Made by a program: the position numbers and the translations under genes. Below, piece by piece: positions 46,441 to 58,713 of a DNA stretch of 64,000 bases. The notes under the pieces are model-generated. The model had not been told where the DNA came from. It made no database searches and saw nothing but the letters and a program-made list of their open reading frames with translations. The stretch is taken from positions 12,413,632 to 12,477,631 of the forward strand of contig CM044867.1 of NCBI GenBank assembly GCA_024500155.1, written 5' to 3'. How positions within the stretch are numbered: position 1 is the stretch's first letter; every line of letters begins with the position of its first letter. Source of the DNA: Chenopodium formosanum. Its lineage: Eukaryota; Streptophyta; Magnoliopsida; Caryophyllales; Amaranthaceae.

Positions 46441-46773
46441 TTTCAGACGTACTCTCTGGCTCTTTAATCATGATGCGTACGTCTGAATTTTTCCTTTTGG
46501 ACTAAACGTCCGAGAACTGGGCGGACGCATTTTCCTCTTAGATATTCTCAAGTTTTGGAGACTAAGTGTTGAAGGTGTAAAACTCTTGAATTTGTCACTT
46601 AACTCATTTCAACTCACTTTGACGTGCCGTCAATTGTCCGTCTGATTATTTCACAAGTTAACAGAACCCTAACGTCAATCTGTCCCTTTCTTCGATTAAT
46701 TTCTCAAGAAATTACCGTTTGAATGTTTAGGCGGGAAAAATGATTTTATCATTTTGCCCCCATGAGTTCATTC

Positions 46774-46781
46774 TATAAATA
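46774..46781 (+). promoter_or_regulatory. TATA box of the antisense gene
   Basis: TATAAATA in the context TTCTATAAATATAGGAAG lies about 120 bp before the first open codon. It is followed by leader-like sequence (CTTCACACTTTACCC). Confidence 0.55.
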
Positions 46782-46892
46782 TAGGAAGTGAATTCTCATC
46801 TTCACACTTTACCCAATTGTGAATTCTAGAGAGAAGTCAGAGCATTCTAGTGAGAGAAAGTTATTTTTCCCTTAATCTTCAAGAGCGCCGCC

Positions 46893-49800
46893 GTGAGTTT
46901 GAGTTTTCCGGGCATTTTTGAGTTTTTCGGTCAATCTTCAAGAACTTCACCACCACCTTCAAAGTTTTCGGAACGTATAAAGGTAAGCCGTCTACATCTT
47001 TTTCTTTTACTTTTACTTGTTTTCCTTTTCTTTACTTCAATTCTAGATCCATACTCGGCTTCGTCCTACTCGTCTCATGAGGCCGGCCGTTCGCCTGGGA
47101 CTGAGGAGTCTAGAGTGGACGGAGAAGAGTTGTCTCCTCCTTGGAGTGAGTCTATGTCTGATGTGTACATACTCACCCCCACTTATTCTTCTCTATCCCA
47201 ACAGGCAATGGCAAGGACAATGCGTACGCGTGAGCGTCATGCGGCCAGGAACCCAGACGGCAGTCTGGTTCACCCTAGGGTCCCTTATGACCCTAGCAAC
47301 CCAAGCACAAGGGAGGTGGAGACTACCTCCACCACCCAAACAACGACCGCCTCCACTGGCTCTCATCACTTGGCCGTGGAGGTCACTTCTTCCTTCGAGG
47401 AATGCCTACAAGCTGAAGGCGCCTCGTCCACTCTTGCCCCGGAACTTAGGTTCCCTCACTTCGCCAGTTCAGTCATGGATGGGGCCGAACTGGTAGCTTG
47501 CAAAGACCATCCTACCGATCTTGGGGCGGACGCTGCTGGTTCGTCTGTCCCCTCTTCCTCTCAACCTCTGCTCCAACTTGGCGAGGCGGACAGACCTTTG
47601 ACGGGAATCTCAATCAGGGAACCGTCCGACCTGCCTATTCGCAACGCCCCTACTTCGGGAAACGAGGCGGACGCTGCCAAAGATAAGGGCAACCGTCCGA
47701 TGGTTGAGGAGGACGTTCCTTCTTCCATGGGCGTTCCTAGCTCGAGGGGCCGAAGCTCAACCGAAGTAGCAGATTTGGACAGAGTGTTGTCTTCGAAATT
47801 TGGGAGTGCCCTTTCTCACCAAGTGGAAGAAGAAGAAGTTGAGAAAGAGGCCGTGGGTGAGACGGCCGAAGGTGAGGCGGCGGCCGAGGAAAACGTCGCC
47901 AACATTGACAACTTCAGGGACTCGTACGCCTGTACGGTGGGAGAGACGGCCCTGAAGTTCCTAAAAAAGGATTTTGAGAAGTACAAGGAGTCCCTCCATT
48001 TGGGGGAGGGATTCGAAATACAAGTGCCCAGGAAAGCCATTGCTGTGGCTACCTGGGATGCGGAGAAGCCGCGCTAACGAGCGTTTTGCGTTTACAGGGC
48101 CGCCTTGGATGTAGGCCCTTCGCTTCCCTCTTCATCCATTCGTCCGGACTGTTCTGGACGAATACGACATTGGCCTTTTCCAACTGACGCTAAACAGTTG
48201 GTTAAATATTTTTGGGTACTTAGTGACGTGCATCTACAAGGGTTTCACGCTAGACTTTTCAGTCTTCTGTGAGATGCACTCACTCACCCGGCTGGAGAAG
48301 GATGTAGATGGTTGGCTCGTCTTGAGTGCAACCAGGGATTACATGGTCGTGGTCGACCGTGTCAGCAAATGGAGGGACTGGAAGCACCGATTCTACCGCA
48401 TCAAAACCCAGGATGCGGAGTTCAACCTCCGCATGAACAAGTGTCGTCCGGATCCCATTCAGCGTGGACGCATGGACCATAAACCTGACAAGCCGCCCAT
48501 CCATCCAAGCCACGAGCACCAACTTGAATATTTCAAGGTCAACCGAGTTAAGCGGGGTAACAAAACCGAACGTGTCCCTAGCCATTGGATTCCTCTTGCC
48601 AATTGGCTTAGGGACACTACTTTCATGTCTGCGTACGGCGTGTACCAGAACATGCCCCAAGGTGGACACTTAGATATATAAACTCTTTGTACGTACGTAG
48701 AGTTTTTTAGAAAAATATTCTAACACTTTGCTTTCTCCTCTTTGCAATGGAGGCGTACGCTATGCTTGACAAGGCTCAAAAGGGAGAGGTGGAGATGTCC
48801 GAAGTGGACCTGGCTCGTTACAAAGCTCTTTTCAAGATGTACAAGTAGCTCAAGGAGGTAAACACTTAGTTTATTTTTTGAGTTTCTCCTTCCTCTTTGT
48901 GTCCGTTTTGCTATATTGGGAGGAGCCTGCTTCCTGAGTTTGCACGGACGCTGTTCACCCATTCAGGCATGCTGGAAGGGAGTTCCTTCCCCAATTCATA
49001 CGGACGCCAACACACTCTTTGTCTTGTAAAATTTAACTTTGATTGTGTTTTTTTGCAGTCCTCTACTCCGAAGGCAAGGAGGAAGCAATCGGCCACGTCC
49101 ACTCCTGATGCGAACGCATCTAAACGGAGGAAGACGATTGCAACCAAGACGCCCTCTAAGTCCGCGGCCAAGGCAAAGTCGCAGACTGCTCAAACCCAGT
49201 CTCAAGGAGAACAGCCCCGGCTGACACAAAGCGAGGTCTCCAAGCCCGTGGAACCTGTTGCTGATCAGGTCCACGATGCGTCCGTCCCTTCGGACGGTGG
49301 GGATAAGTCAACCCCAGAAAAAATGACCGGCTCCTTCACAATTCCGGGAGTCGAGATAGTCAAAAAATCTGACTGGCTACATGCTAGTCATTCGGCCAGC
49401 GATGCTGATGCTGGTCGTCCAGGAAACGAGGGGGAGGCCTCTGTGCCGCCTCCTCCCATCGCTCACTCTCCTCCAAGCTTCTCCACTGGTTAGCCGGTTT
49501 GCTTTGTACTTGTACATTTAGATTTGTACTTGTAAATTTTAACTACCTCTTTTTGAACGGCCGCATGCAGATATTTCAGAGGAGTTACAGATGACACTGC
49601 CCGGCCAGTCCCTGACTGGTGCGGACAGGAAAACGATGCGCGAGGCCATAGTCCGCGTAGTTCCCCAAGGGCAGCGTGACAAGCTGCGGGGAATAAATGA
49701 GGGCTTCCTCGACCCTATGCTCAACTGCAGTGCTGAGGTACACCTCCTTTTCTCTATACTTTTTTCTTTCCAATACTTAGCCAATTTTTATATATTTGAC

Positions 49801-50577
49801 TAAGATTCCTTCTTTTGTCCGCAACTCTTCCTCCGCCTGAACGCCTTCCTTGACTGGAAGGACAAAGAGAACGAGCGGTTGAAGCAGGCTTGCTCGAAAT
49901 TCGGAAGGCCGAGGATGCTGTAACTGGGACGGCTGCCGTCCAAAGGGAACACTTCGAGACCCAAAAACCGCGCTGGCCGACAAGGCAGCGCGGCAAACTG
50001 AAGACCTGGTCAAACTGGGCAAGGCGCTCAACGAGGAGTCCTTGGCCAGGGAGGCCATGCGGGTTGAGAGGGACGAGGCCGTCCTAGAGAAAGAAAAATG
50101 GAGGCTGGGCTTCGAGGCGTCTGAGGCCTTGAAGAGTGAGCTGAGGTTGGCCCAAGCCAACCTTAAGTCTGCTTTGGACGAAGCGGACGCGCTAAAGGTC
50201 GAGGTGGAGATCTTGAAGAAGTCCGTTGCGGACTATGAGGAGCAACTGAAAACTCCTCGGCCACCCAGCGTGGACGAAATTGTCCGCATTGAGTAGAACG
50301 CCGAAGACCGTCTAAAGGCATACTTCTTCGATGCTTTTGACTTGATGGTGGATGAGGGTAAAGCCGCCTATTATGAGGAACGCTTCAAGAAGCGGCTGCA
50401 CTACGTCTGCCTCAGAGAAGAGGCAAAGAAGGCCGGCCAGCCTCCTCCTGAGCTAGTAGTTACTTCCTCCGAGTCTGGAGATGACGGGGATGAGGAGGAG
50501 GAGGCGGACGACGCGGCTGCCAAGGCCAAGGACGCCAAAAATGCGGAGGAGCCTGCCAAAGATAATACGGCTAAGTA
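46893..50577 (+). pseudogene. Intron-containing plus-strand gene inside a minus-strand Tat retroelement (Transposase_28-like)
   Basis: Plant Gypsy elements of the Tat lineage often carry an extra ORF of this kind; function unknown. Visible blocks: a Ser/Thr-rich acidic N-terminal half from ATG 47208 (MARTMRTRERHAARN), ending in FLKKDFEKYKESL; a conserved core at 48116-48660 (FPLHPFVRTVLDEY, WLNIFGYLVTCIYKG, VSKWRDWKHRFYRI); a Lys/Ala-rich basic stretch (49059-49488); and a coiled coil plus acidic tail (50040-50577). Splice-like boundaries include introns 46983-47046, 48858-49058 and 49489-49570, and a donor at 49738 whose acceptor seems mutated. Damage: TAA near 48078, a one-base shift near 48112, TAG at about 50294. 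It was probably once a spliced gene and is now broken. Confidence 0.7.
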
Positions 50578-51236
50578 GAGCTCAGGTCCTCCAGCAGTCG
50601 TCTGCTCAGCTTTCCAGCTTTCTTTCTTTTTTCAGCTTTCACTTAGCTTTTGTTGTAACTTTTCTCTTTTTTTTTTCTTATTTTGTATTTTGAGGCCGCC
50701 TGTTTGAGCAGTTTTGTACACATTTCGGCCGCCTTTGCGCGGTCTCATTAATGAAAAATTTGAGCGGTTCTTTCACCTCTGTTTCATACTTAGCAATTTT
50801 TGAATGCTTTTCGTACGTCTAAATACTATGCCTTTTCGTACGTTCCTAGGGGTATGCCCCTTGATTCGGTGTTCGCCTAGTCCATTCTCTAAGTGGTTTG
50901 ATTAACTTAGTAGTTTTTATGCCTTAAAGGGTATGACGACTAGCAAGTTAATCAAATCATAGTAATGATTGCCCTTGGACTAGGTGAAGCACCGAATCAA
51001 TTTAATTGGTCGTTCGGCTATCATTGTACGAGTAGTCCGTTAAATCTATCGCTCGGACGCACCCTAGAAATCCCAAGTATTATCTCAACTTAGAGATTCC
51101 TTGCTCGGCCGGGCTAAACGCCTAGTATGCCCTTGCCCTATTTGTAAAGGACACTTGCTTTCTACACAAGTTCGGAATACCTTGCCTCAATCGTCCGCCT
51201 AGAATTGGGCGGACGCATTGTTCTCTAAATTAAATC

Positions 51237-51277
<41 letters not shown>

Positions 51278-51581
51278 TGTGGCCGAATTGCTATATTGGG
51301 AGCAACCTTGCTTCCTTTTCACTTCGGCCATTTAGTAAGAATGATAAGCCGTCTTGCTATATTGGAAGCAACTTAGTAAATCATTTCATTCGGCCTTTAA
51401 TCACGAATAATAAAATGCAAATAAACACAAGTAAAACAACGAATAGTTCAACAATGCCTGACTTTTCATTAATTTTGTCAAAAGTACATTGTTGTGGCCG
51501 TATGGCTTTAATTACAAGCCTCGGTCAGTAGACCTAGCTGTATACACAGCTTTTTGGCTAAGTACTTAAAGAAATAAAAAC
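50578..51581. other. Spacer between the antisense gene and pol, with a poly(T) tract
   Basis: No gene is seen. A run of about 36 T lies at 51240-51276. The phrase TTGCTATATTGGGAG occurs at 51289, again with one change at 51353, and also at 48909 inside the antisense gene. Confidence 0.5.
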
Positions 51582-54500
51582 TTAAACATGATATTTCTTC
51601 AGGTTGTCAGTGTTCCATGTCCGTGGGATCTGACGGCCATCAATTGCCTCAAGGCGATATGTGCCGTCTCGGACTTCTTCCCTAATTCGGTACGGCCCCT
51701 CCCAGTTTGGGGTCAACTTGCCGTCCTCATTGGCACGGCCAACAGCTTCCATTTTTCTCAACACTAGATCCCCCATTTTGAGCGGCCGCTTAGACACTCG
51801 GCGGTTATATGCCCTTGTCATCCTTAAGCGATAAATTTCATGCATAAGCGCCGCATTGCCCCTAGCTTCTAGAGGAAAGTCTAGGGCGGTCTTCATGGCC
51901 TCCTAATTGGCCGATTCATCATAAAGCATTACCCGCAAAGTGGGCTCGTACATTTCAATTGGGAGTACAGCCTCAGCTCCATAGACCAAAAAGAATGGAG
52001 TCTCCCCTGTAGAACTCTTCACTGTTGTCCGTATGGACCATAGCACATTGACCAACTCGTCTGCCCATAGGCCGCCTGCCTTTTCAAGCTTGCGCTTGAT
52101 TCCATTTGAAATCAACTTGTTATAGGCCTCAACTTGACCATTGGCTTGTGGTCGGCCGACTGAGGCAAAACAATGAGTTATGCCCTGGTCTCACAACCAT
52201 TCCTTGAGTTGGCGCGTCTCAAACTGAGGTCCATTGTCGAACACCATTGACTGAGGTACTCCATACCGAGTGATTATGCTCTTCCAAATGAAGGCTGACA
52301 CATCCGTCCATTTAATGCCCCGGACGGCCTCAGCTTCAACCCATTTAGTGAAGTAGTCTACTGCCACTAGTACACATCGTCTCTGGCCGGATGCAGGAGT
52401 ATACGGCCCCAAAATGTCCATGCCCCATTTAGCAAAAGGAAGCGGACTACTGATGGCTGATAGACTATTTGCTGGACGATAAATAAGGGTTGAAAATCTC
52501 TGGCACTTGTCACATTTTTTTCACCATTTTCATGGCGTCTGAATTCAAGCTCGGCCAGTAATAACCCAAATGTGTCGCTTTTTCAGCTAAGGCTCGTCCT
52601 TGTGAGCCACAATGTCCCTGATGAAGGTCGTCCAACACTTCATGCCCTCTTTCAGGAGTTATACACTTAAGGTAAGGCTTCACAAAGGCTCTTTTGAATA
52701 GCTCCCCACCCTTCATCTCGAACCAGGTCGCTCTCCTCTTCATTAGCCAGCTCTCTTTTGGATCGTCCGGAAGTATTCCATCCCTTAAGTAGGAAATAAT
52801 TCCGTCTATCCAGGTTGAACGTCTATCTATTATCTGAACGGGCTCGGCATCAATAATCCTTTTCTCCTTTACTTCCCAAAACACTGATCTTGGAGTACCA
52901 CATGATGCCGAGGAAGCTAATTTGGAGAGGGCGTCCGCTTGATGATTTTCTGAACGAGGAACTTGTTTGAGAGAGAAACGTTCTAGGCCCTCGGCCTCAT
53001 CTTTTACTAGCTGCATGTACTTCATCATGGCCAGCTCCCTGGCTTCGAAGCCACCATTGACTTGATGAACTATTAGCCGAGAGTCCGAGCATACTTCAAC
53101 TTTGGTTGCCCCGGCCGCTTTACACATCCTTAGGCCGGCCAACAATGCTTTGTACTCAGCTTCATTGTTTGACGCTTGGAACTGAAATCTCAATGCGTAC
53201 TTATACTTGTCTCCCTCAGGAGATTCACATATAATACTAGCGCCACACCCGGTCGTTGTTGCACTACCATCCACAAACACTTTCCAGACTTGGTCCCCGG
53301 CTGGCTAAAGATCAGGCCGCGTCATTTCAGCCAAAAAATCCGCAAAAGCTTGCCCCTTAATTGCCTTCCATGGTTCAAACACAAGGTCAAAACCTCTGAG
53401 CTCCAAGGCCCACTTGAGCATGCGGCCACTTGCCTCTAATGTTGAGAACGGCTTCTTCAAGGGTTGGTCTGTATATACCACGATTGAATGTGCCAAAAAA
53501 TGCGGTCGCAGCTTCTTTGATGCCATGTATAAGGCCAAGCCAAAATTTTCAATTGGGGGGTACTTAAGCTCAGCATTATGAAGTACATGGCTGATAAAAT
53601 ACACCGGGACCTGATGGCCGTCCCTTTCAGCAAGAAGGACATCACTTAGAGAATGTTCAGAGATAGCAAGATAGGTGTATAATTTCTCATTCTTGAGCGG
53701 ACTGACGAGGCGAGGCAATGTATGCAATTGACTCTTCAAATGTACGAATGGTTCCTCGGCCTCCTCTGTCCACTCGAACATGGCTTTCTTCTTAATGGTT
53801 TGAAAAAAGTAACGGCACTTGTCCCCTGACCTTGACAAAAATCTTCCAAGGGCTGATAAACAGCCGGTCAGTCTTTGCACCTCCTTAATTGTTCTTGGAG
53901 ACTTCATGTCAAGAACAGCTTGAATCTTTTCAGGGTTGGCCTCGATTCCACGTTGATCGATCAAAAATCCGAGAAACTTGCCGGACTCAACACCAAATAC
54001 ACACTTCTTTGGATTTAACATCATCTTATGCCGCCTGAGTTCAGTGAACGTTTCTCGTAGATCCTTGAGATGGTCGGCCGGCTCTTTTGACTTGACAATT
54101 ATGTCATCAATGTATGCCTCCATGTTCCGGCCGAGCTGGTCTCTAAAGACTGTATTAACAAGCCTCTGAAATGTAGCAGGGGCGTTCTTGAGTCCGAATG
54201 GCATAACTTTGTAACAGTACAACCCCTGCTCGGTCACAAATGCTGTTTTCTCTTGATCTTCTTCCCACAAAGGAATTTGATGGAATCCGGAGTATGCGTC
54301 CATGAAACTCATTAGGGCGTGTCCGGCCGTAGAATCGACCAAACGGTCAATCTTAGGCAAGGGGAAGCTATCCTTAGGACACGCCTTGTTCAAGTCCGTG
54401 TAATCCACGCATATCCTTCAAGTCCCATTCGGCTTTTTCACAAGAACTACATTGGCCACCCAATCTGGGTAGAAACATTGCCGAATGAAACCGGTGTCCA

Positions 54501-55212
54501 GCAGTTTTTTCACCTCTGCTGCGGCCGCCTGATTTCTCTCTTCTCCGTGATTCCTCTTCCTCTGGAGGACATGCTTTATCAGAGGGTTCACGGCCAACTT
54601 GTGCACGGCCAGGTCATGACTTATTCCTGGCATTTCACCAACTTCAAATGCAAAAACATCTTTGAATTCCCTTAACAGCTGAACTAACTCATCCCCGAGC
54701 AATCCCAAGGCTATAGTGCCAACACTAACTGTCCGTTCTGGGTGGTTGGAGTCAAGCACTATATCCTGGTGGCTGTCGGCCGGCTGGGGCCTCAACTCAT
54801 CTGGCCGGCCGACAGTCATTAATTGCTAGGCTTCTTCTGCCCTGGCCGCCTTACGCTTCTGGCCGACCTGGTATGCTGGGAGTGAGGTTCCTTCTTCCTT
54901 AAGCTCGGATAATTTTGGGTCGCGCACTGTTGGCTTCACGGCCAGCTGATTACATTCCTTAGCCATTTTCTGACTTCCTTGAATTGTTCCAATCTTTTCG
55001 TCCGACCTTTCAAACTTCAGCAACATTAAGTGGGGCACTATGACCGCCTTGGCTGCATTCAGAGTGGGGCGGCCAAGGATGACATTGTACCCGGTCAATT
55101 CTTTGACAACAAGAAAGCGGACGACCATGTCTCTTCCCTCTCCCTTCTGCCCGAAACGGATTAGAAGATCGATCCGTCCAACCGGATGAATGATATTCCC
55201 CCCAAATCCTAC
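51582..55212 (-). pseudogene. Tat-lineage pol: protease end, RT, two RNase H domains, integrase
   Basis: The frame continues from gag. In order: VILGRPTLN (after the protease), RT (WVANVVLVKKPNGT, DYTDLNKACPKD, catalytic YIDDIIVKS), a first RNase H with a degenerate site (VVYTDQPLKKPF), a second RNase H with intact-looking MFVDGSATTTGCGA and CSDSRLIVHQV, and integrase with zinc finger (DLHQGHCGSQG), first Asp (MDILGPY), FDNGPQFE and Glu in GQVE, plus the C-terminal WEGPYRIREEV. The double RNase H is a hallmark of the Tat lineage. In-frame stops lie at 55213, 54826, 54418, 53305, 52191 and 51903, and a seven-T run at 52515-52521 carries one extra base, which shifts the frame. It cannot make a polyprotein. 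Confidence 0.9.
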
Positions 55213-55215
55213 CTA

Positions 55216-57320
55216 GGGGTAAGTGATGTCCTGGAGAGCATCTTCTGGGAAGCTTAAATTTCTTAGGGCGGACAGGCTGATGATGTCGGCCGAACTGCCC
55301 GTATCAATCAATATCCGTCCCACCTTCAAGTTTGCTATCTTCATGACAAAGACCATGGGATCATTGTGCAAAGCCCTGACCTCTCCACGGTCAGCCTCAC
55401 TTATGATCACTACAGGAAATGGCTCGGCCTTAACGGCATCCGTTTGCATCACATTTGACAAATTTCGAGCGTCCTGCTTGATTCCTTTCATGGTAGGGCC
55501 GCCTGAAGCAAAGCCTCCTGATATTACTGCCACAAAACCTGAATCAGTGCTATTCCCATCATCTTCCTTGTCATTTTTCTTATCACTTTGTTGCTTTTTC
55601 TCGGACGTGTTGCCTGTCCGCTTGAAGGTGAATTTGGACTTGGTCACATAGGGTTTCAGCAGACCCTTGTCGGCCAACTTATCCAACAGCCTCTTCAGAT
55701 TGATACACTCGTTCGTGTCATGACCCACATCCTTGTGGTAATGACAATACTTGTTCTTGTTTCTGTACTGGGCTGAGTCTCTCAAAGTCTGAGGCTTCTC
55801 AAACTCAAACTTGTCTTTTATCTCCATCAAAATGGAGTAGCCATCCTTGTTGAACTCATACTGAGGCTCGTACGTCTTACTTTTCTTTGACTTGGGTTGC
55901 TTGTCATCAGCCACCCAGATTTCTTTTCTTTTGTTTCCTTCTCTCTTTCGGCCAGCCGAGTCTTGCTGAGAAGATTGCTTCTTCTCAGCCCCCTTGGCCG
56001 GTTGTTCTGATTTGGTGAGCGAACAAAAGTCCGAGGCCTCAATATAGGCTTCGGCTTCCCGCAATACACCTGCGAATGGCCGAATCTTTTTTCTTACCAA
56101 ATCAAACTTAAAACCATTATGCCTTAATCCCCGGAGAAATTCTGAGTAAGTCATTTCGTCCGGAAGATTATGAATTTGGGATTTTTCTTGGTTAAATCTT
56201 TTGACGTACAAACGTAGTCCTTCATTCTTTTCTTGGACAATTGTTGCCAAGTTCAGACTTGTCTTTCTTGGTGGGATGTTGTATGAGAAGTTTCCCACAA
56301 ACAACAAACTGAGGGTAGTAAAACAATTGATGCATCCGGCTGGAAGGCTGTTAAACCAATCCTGGGCCACCCCTTTGAGAGTGGTCGGGAAGCATCTGCA
56401 CCATGTAGCATCATCTACACTTTGCAAGTACATCAAGATCATGTACGAGGTAATATGCTCCTCTGGGTTGCCCGTACCATCATAGGCACCCACTAGTACA
56501 CTCTTCACCTTTGCTGGTTAAGGGGACGCTAGTATGTCTTGCGAAAACGGAGGTGGCTTATCTCCCAAATTCAACAAACACATTTGCCAATCAATGGGCT
56601 GAGGCTGAACGGACGTTCCAGCCAGGTAGGGAGCTTGGCCGAACATCTGACCATACGGCCCATATTGCCCAAAGACTTGGGGAGTTTGCTGTATCAACCC
56701 ATTGAATACTTGAGGGGGCTGATATTGCGATGGCTGAACTAGAACGGGAGTAATAGTATGAGCAGCTTGACTTCTGCTGGAAACGACCGTGTTGGTATAT
56801 TGGGAGAAAGATTGGTTGGAGACTTCATCCGGCATGGTTGGAGTAGAGGCTGTGTCAGAGTATGCGGCCCTCTCCCTTTGCTTGTGCCGAATGTAATCCC
56901 TTGGGTCCTTGAAACGTTGTGACGGCTCAGTCTCAACTCTTTTCGGCTGTCTGCCCCTCCCCCCAGCCGACTATGTTTTCGCCAGCAGGCTAGAGAAGTT
57001 GGTCCGAGGGACTCGGGGAGATCTTCCGTGCGGACGGCGGAATGGGGTGTTACCAGCATCAGTTGCGTTAGTCTTGTTGTTGGCTTTCTTGGACGTGCCT
57101 CCTCCCCCCTTTTGCTGGGTAGCCGCCAACTCCTTGCGGAGCATAGTCAGCTCGGCCATTAGGGTAGCTGGAGTGACAGGAGGCTGTTCGGCTTCTTCAA
57201 ATGAGGCAGTCAAAGGATTGCTTGAATGTATGGTAGTACGTATGTCTTCTACATACCCGTCCTCGTCTGGACGAGGACCAAAATTAGATGTCTGACCATC
57301 TATTGCCAAAACGGACGAGT
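55216..57320 (-). pseudogene. Tat-lineage gag with start of protease
   Basis: One frame from just inside the primer binding site: an N-terminal segment with a Glu/Ala-rich helix (MAELTMLRKELAATQQ), a Gln/Pro/Tyr-rich linker (56518-56835), the capsid domain (YDGTGNPEEHITSYMILMYL, GVAQDWFNSLPAGCI), one zinc-knuckle-like motif (CHYHKDVGHDTNEC), and the protease site GRILIDTGSSADIISL with the DTGS core. In-frame stops at 56971 (TAG) and 56518 (TAA) break it, and 55213 (TAG) ends it. Confidence 0.87.
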
Positions 57321-57321
57321 A

Positions 57322-57341
57322 TCCCCATAGACGGTGCCAAA
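57322..57341 (-). promoter_or_regulatory. Primer binding site of the Tat element
   Basis: On the minus strand TTTGGCACCGTCTATGGGGA directly follows the LTR end CCCCGAAACA. This TGGCGCCGTC..GGGGA-like type is common in Tat-lineage Gypsy elements. Confidence 0.75.
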
Positions 57342-58329
57342 TGTTTCGGGGTTTTTTGTGATTCCCTCGGATACTGGTCACGCTCTGCTGACAATGAGAC
57401 TCGGACACCTGGAAAACAAAGAATATTCCGGTGATCGGAATATTCGCCTCCGTCGATCAAGTTAGTGATCAGAACCGGAAAAGGCTAGAGAGAGAAAGTA
57501 GAGAGAAATTGGAGCTTTTATTGCTCTATATTTATGTTACGTCAAAATCCACCCCTCCCATCATAAATGATTGGGGTATTTATAGGGGTGGGAACATGTG
57601 CCCCTCTAGGGTTTATGCCCTAGAATTTCGTGACATGATTGGCTGCGCAATCAGAGGTCGCCACGTGTCATGGGGGGCGCCGTTTTACGGCTTTCAAAGG
57701 TTTCTTGGGATTTGGGCCTGAGGTCATCAGGGCCTTTTTCTCTTTCTGATGTTGTATTTGGGTTTTTAAAGATGGCTGACATGTGTCACCCTGTCAGGTG
57801 GACACGTGTCACACTCTCATAGGGCCACGTGTCGCCTTCTTAATGGGCCACGTGTCACTATGAGATTGGGCCACGTACCTGGGGTATTTTTACCCTAAAC
57901 AAAAAGGAACCTTCTAGAAACTTCTAGAAAATTATGATTAATCCTAATAATTTTAGGAATAATAATTAACATTGGGCCCTCCTCTAGATCTTGGGCCGTA
58001 TGCAAATAATTAACCGGGCCCAGTTTAGTATTTTGGCCATAACTTCCTCAATATTCATCGGAATTGGGCTTATAATATATCGTTGGAAAGGTCTTTTCGA
58101 GCCCCATCCAACTACACTATTATTGGACCTTAATTATGGACCAAACTAAACTGGTTTGGCTATTTCTAATAAATAGAGTTATTTTCGAAAACAGAGAGAA
58201 GAGAATTTTAAATAAAACTAAACCGCAACACTTGACTCTTCCATACTTTCACCTTATTCGATTATGGTTCGACGTGAAAGGCATTCATCACTGGGTTCGG
58301 TTTTAGGGAGACACAAGTGGGTGTCTACA
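57342..58329 (-). repeat. 5' LTR of the Tat element (988 bp) with a G-box array
   Basis: On the minus strand it starts TGTAGACACC (58329) and ends CCCCGAAACA (57342). A minus-strand TATA box (CCTATAAATACC) lies at 57575-57586. Upstream of it, six CACGTG-type words sit at 57661, 57779, 57802, 57825, 57848 and 57871, most reading CCACGTGTCA. That is the G-box/ABRE core bound by plant bZIP and bHLH factors, so stress- or ABA-linked transcription is an inference. One copy of the TTTCCAACGATATATTATAAG module occurs near 58055-58100. Confidence 0.82.
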
Positions 58330-58713
58330 AATAGTTTTATTTGTACATTAATATTCAACCAACATAGATTAAACAGGTTTAGGGTTAACATACTGATTGC
58401 ATGTTAGTCAGAATAGCGCACATGAATATGAAAAGAATGAAGTAGAAGCCTATTTATAGGGCGAGTTCAATCTCTTTTAGGTTGGATTTGTACCTTCATC
58501 CCCTAATATCCAGTCATGGTTCCGAACCACTATAAAGTTAGCAATCTATACGATCGTGAAAGGGGTGTAACCTTCACCATTGAACGGTTTACAAGTTCCT
58601 AAAACTTGGTGGCGATTCTTTTGCTCTAGCTTCTTTACCTTTGGACGCCACCATACTTAAGTGTATGATCGCAGTGGGGTTCAAGTTTGGGATGCTTGAA
58701 ATTATTCCCTACA
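58330..58713 (+). repeat. LTR 3' fragment (R-U5), Ogre-like, plus strand
   Basis: It is homologous in inverse orientation to 44058-44410 and ends TTCCCTACA at 58713. It is cut on the left exactly where the Tat LTR begins, so the Tat element probably inserted into it. No primer binding site follows, so it is a 3' or solo LTR remnant. Confidence 0.65.

Noticed and set aside
47146..47204. Second short intron in the antisense gene
   Set aside because: GT and AG ends exist, but 59 nt is very short and the segment also reads well as protein; not counted.
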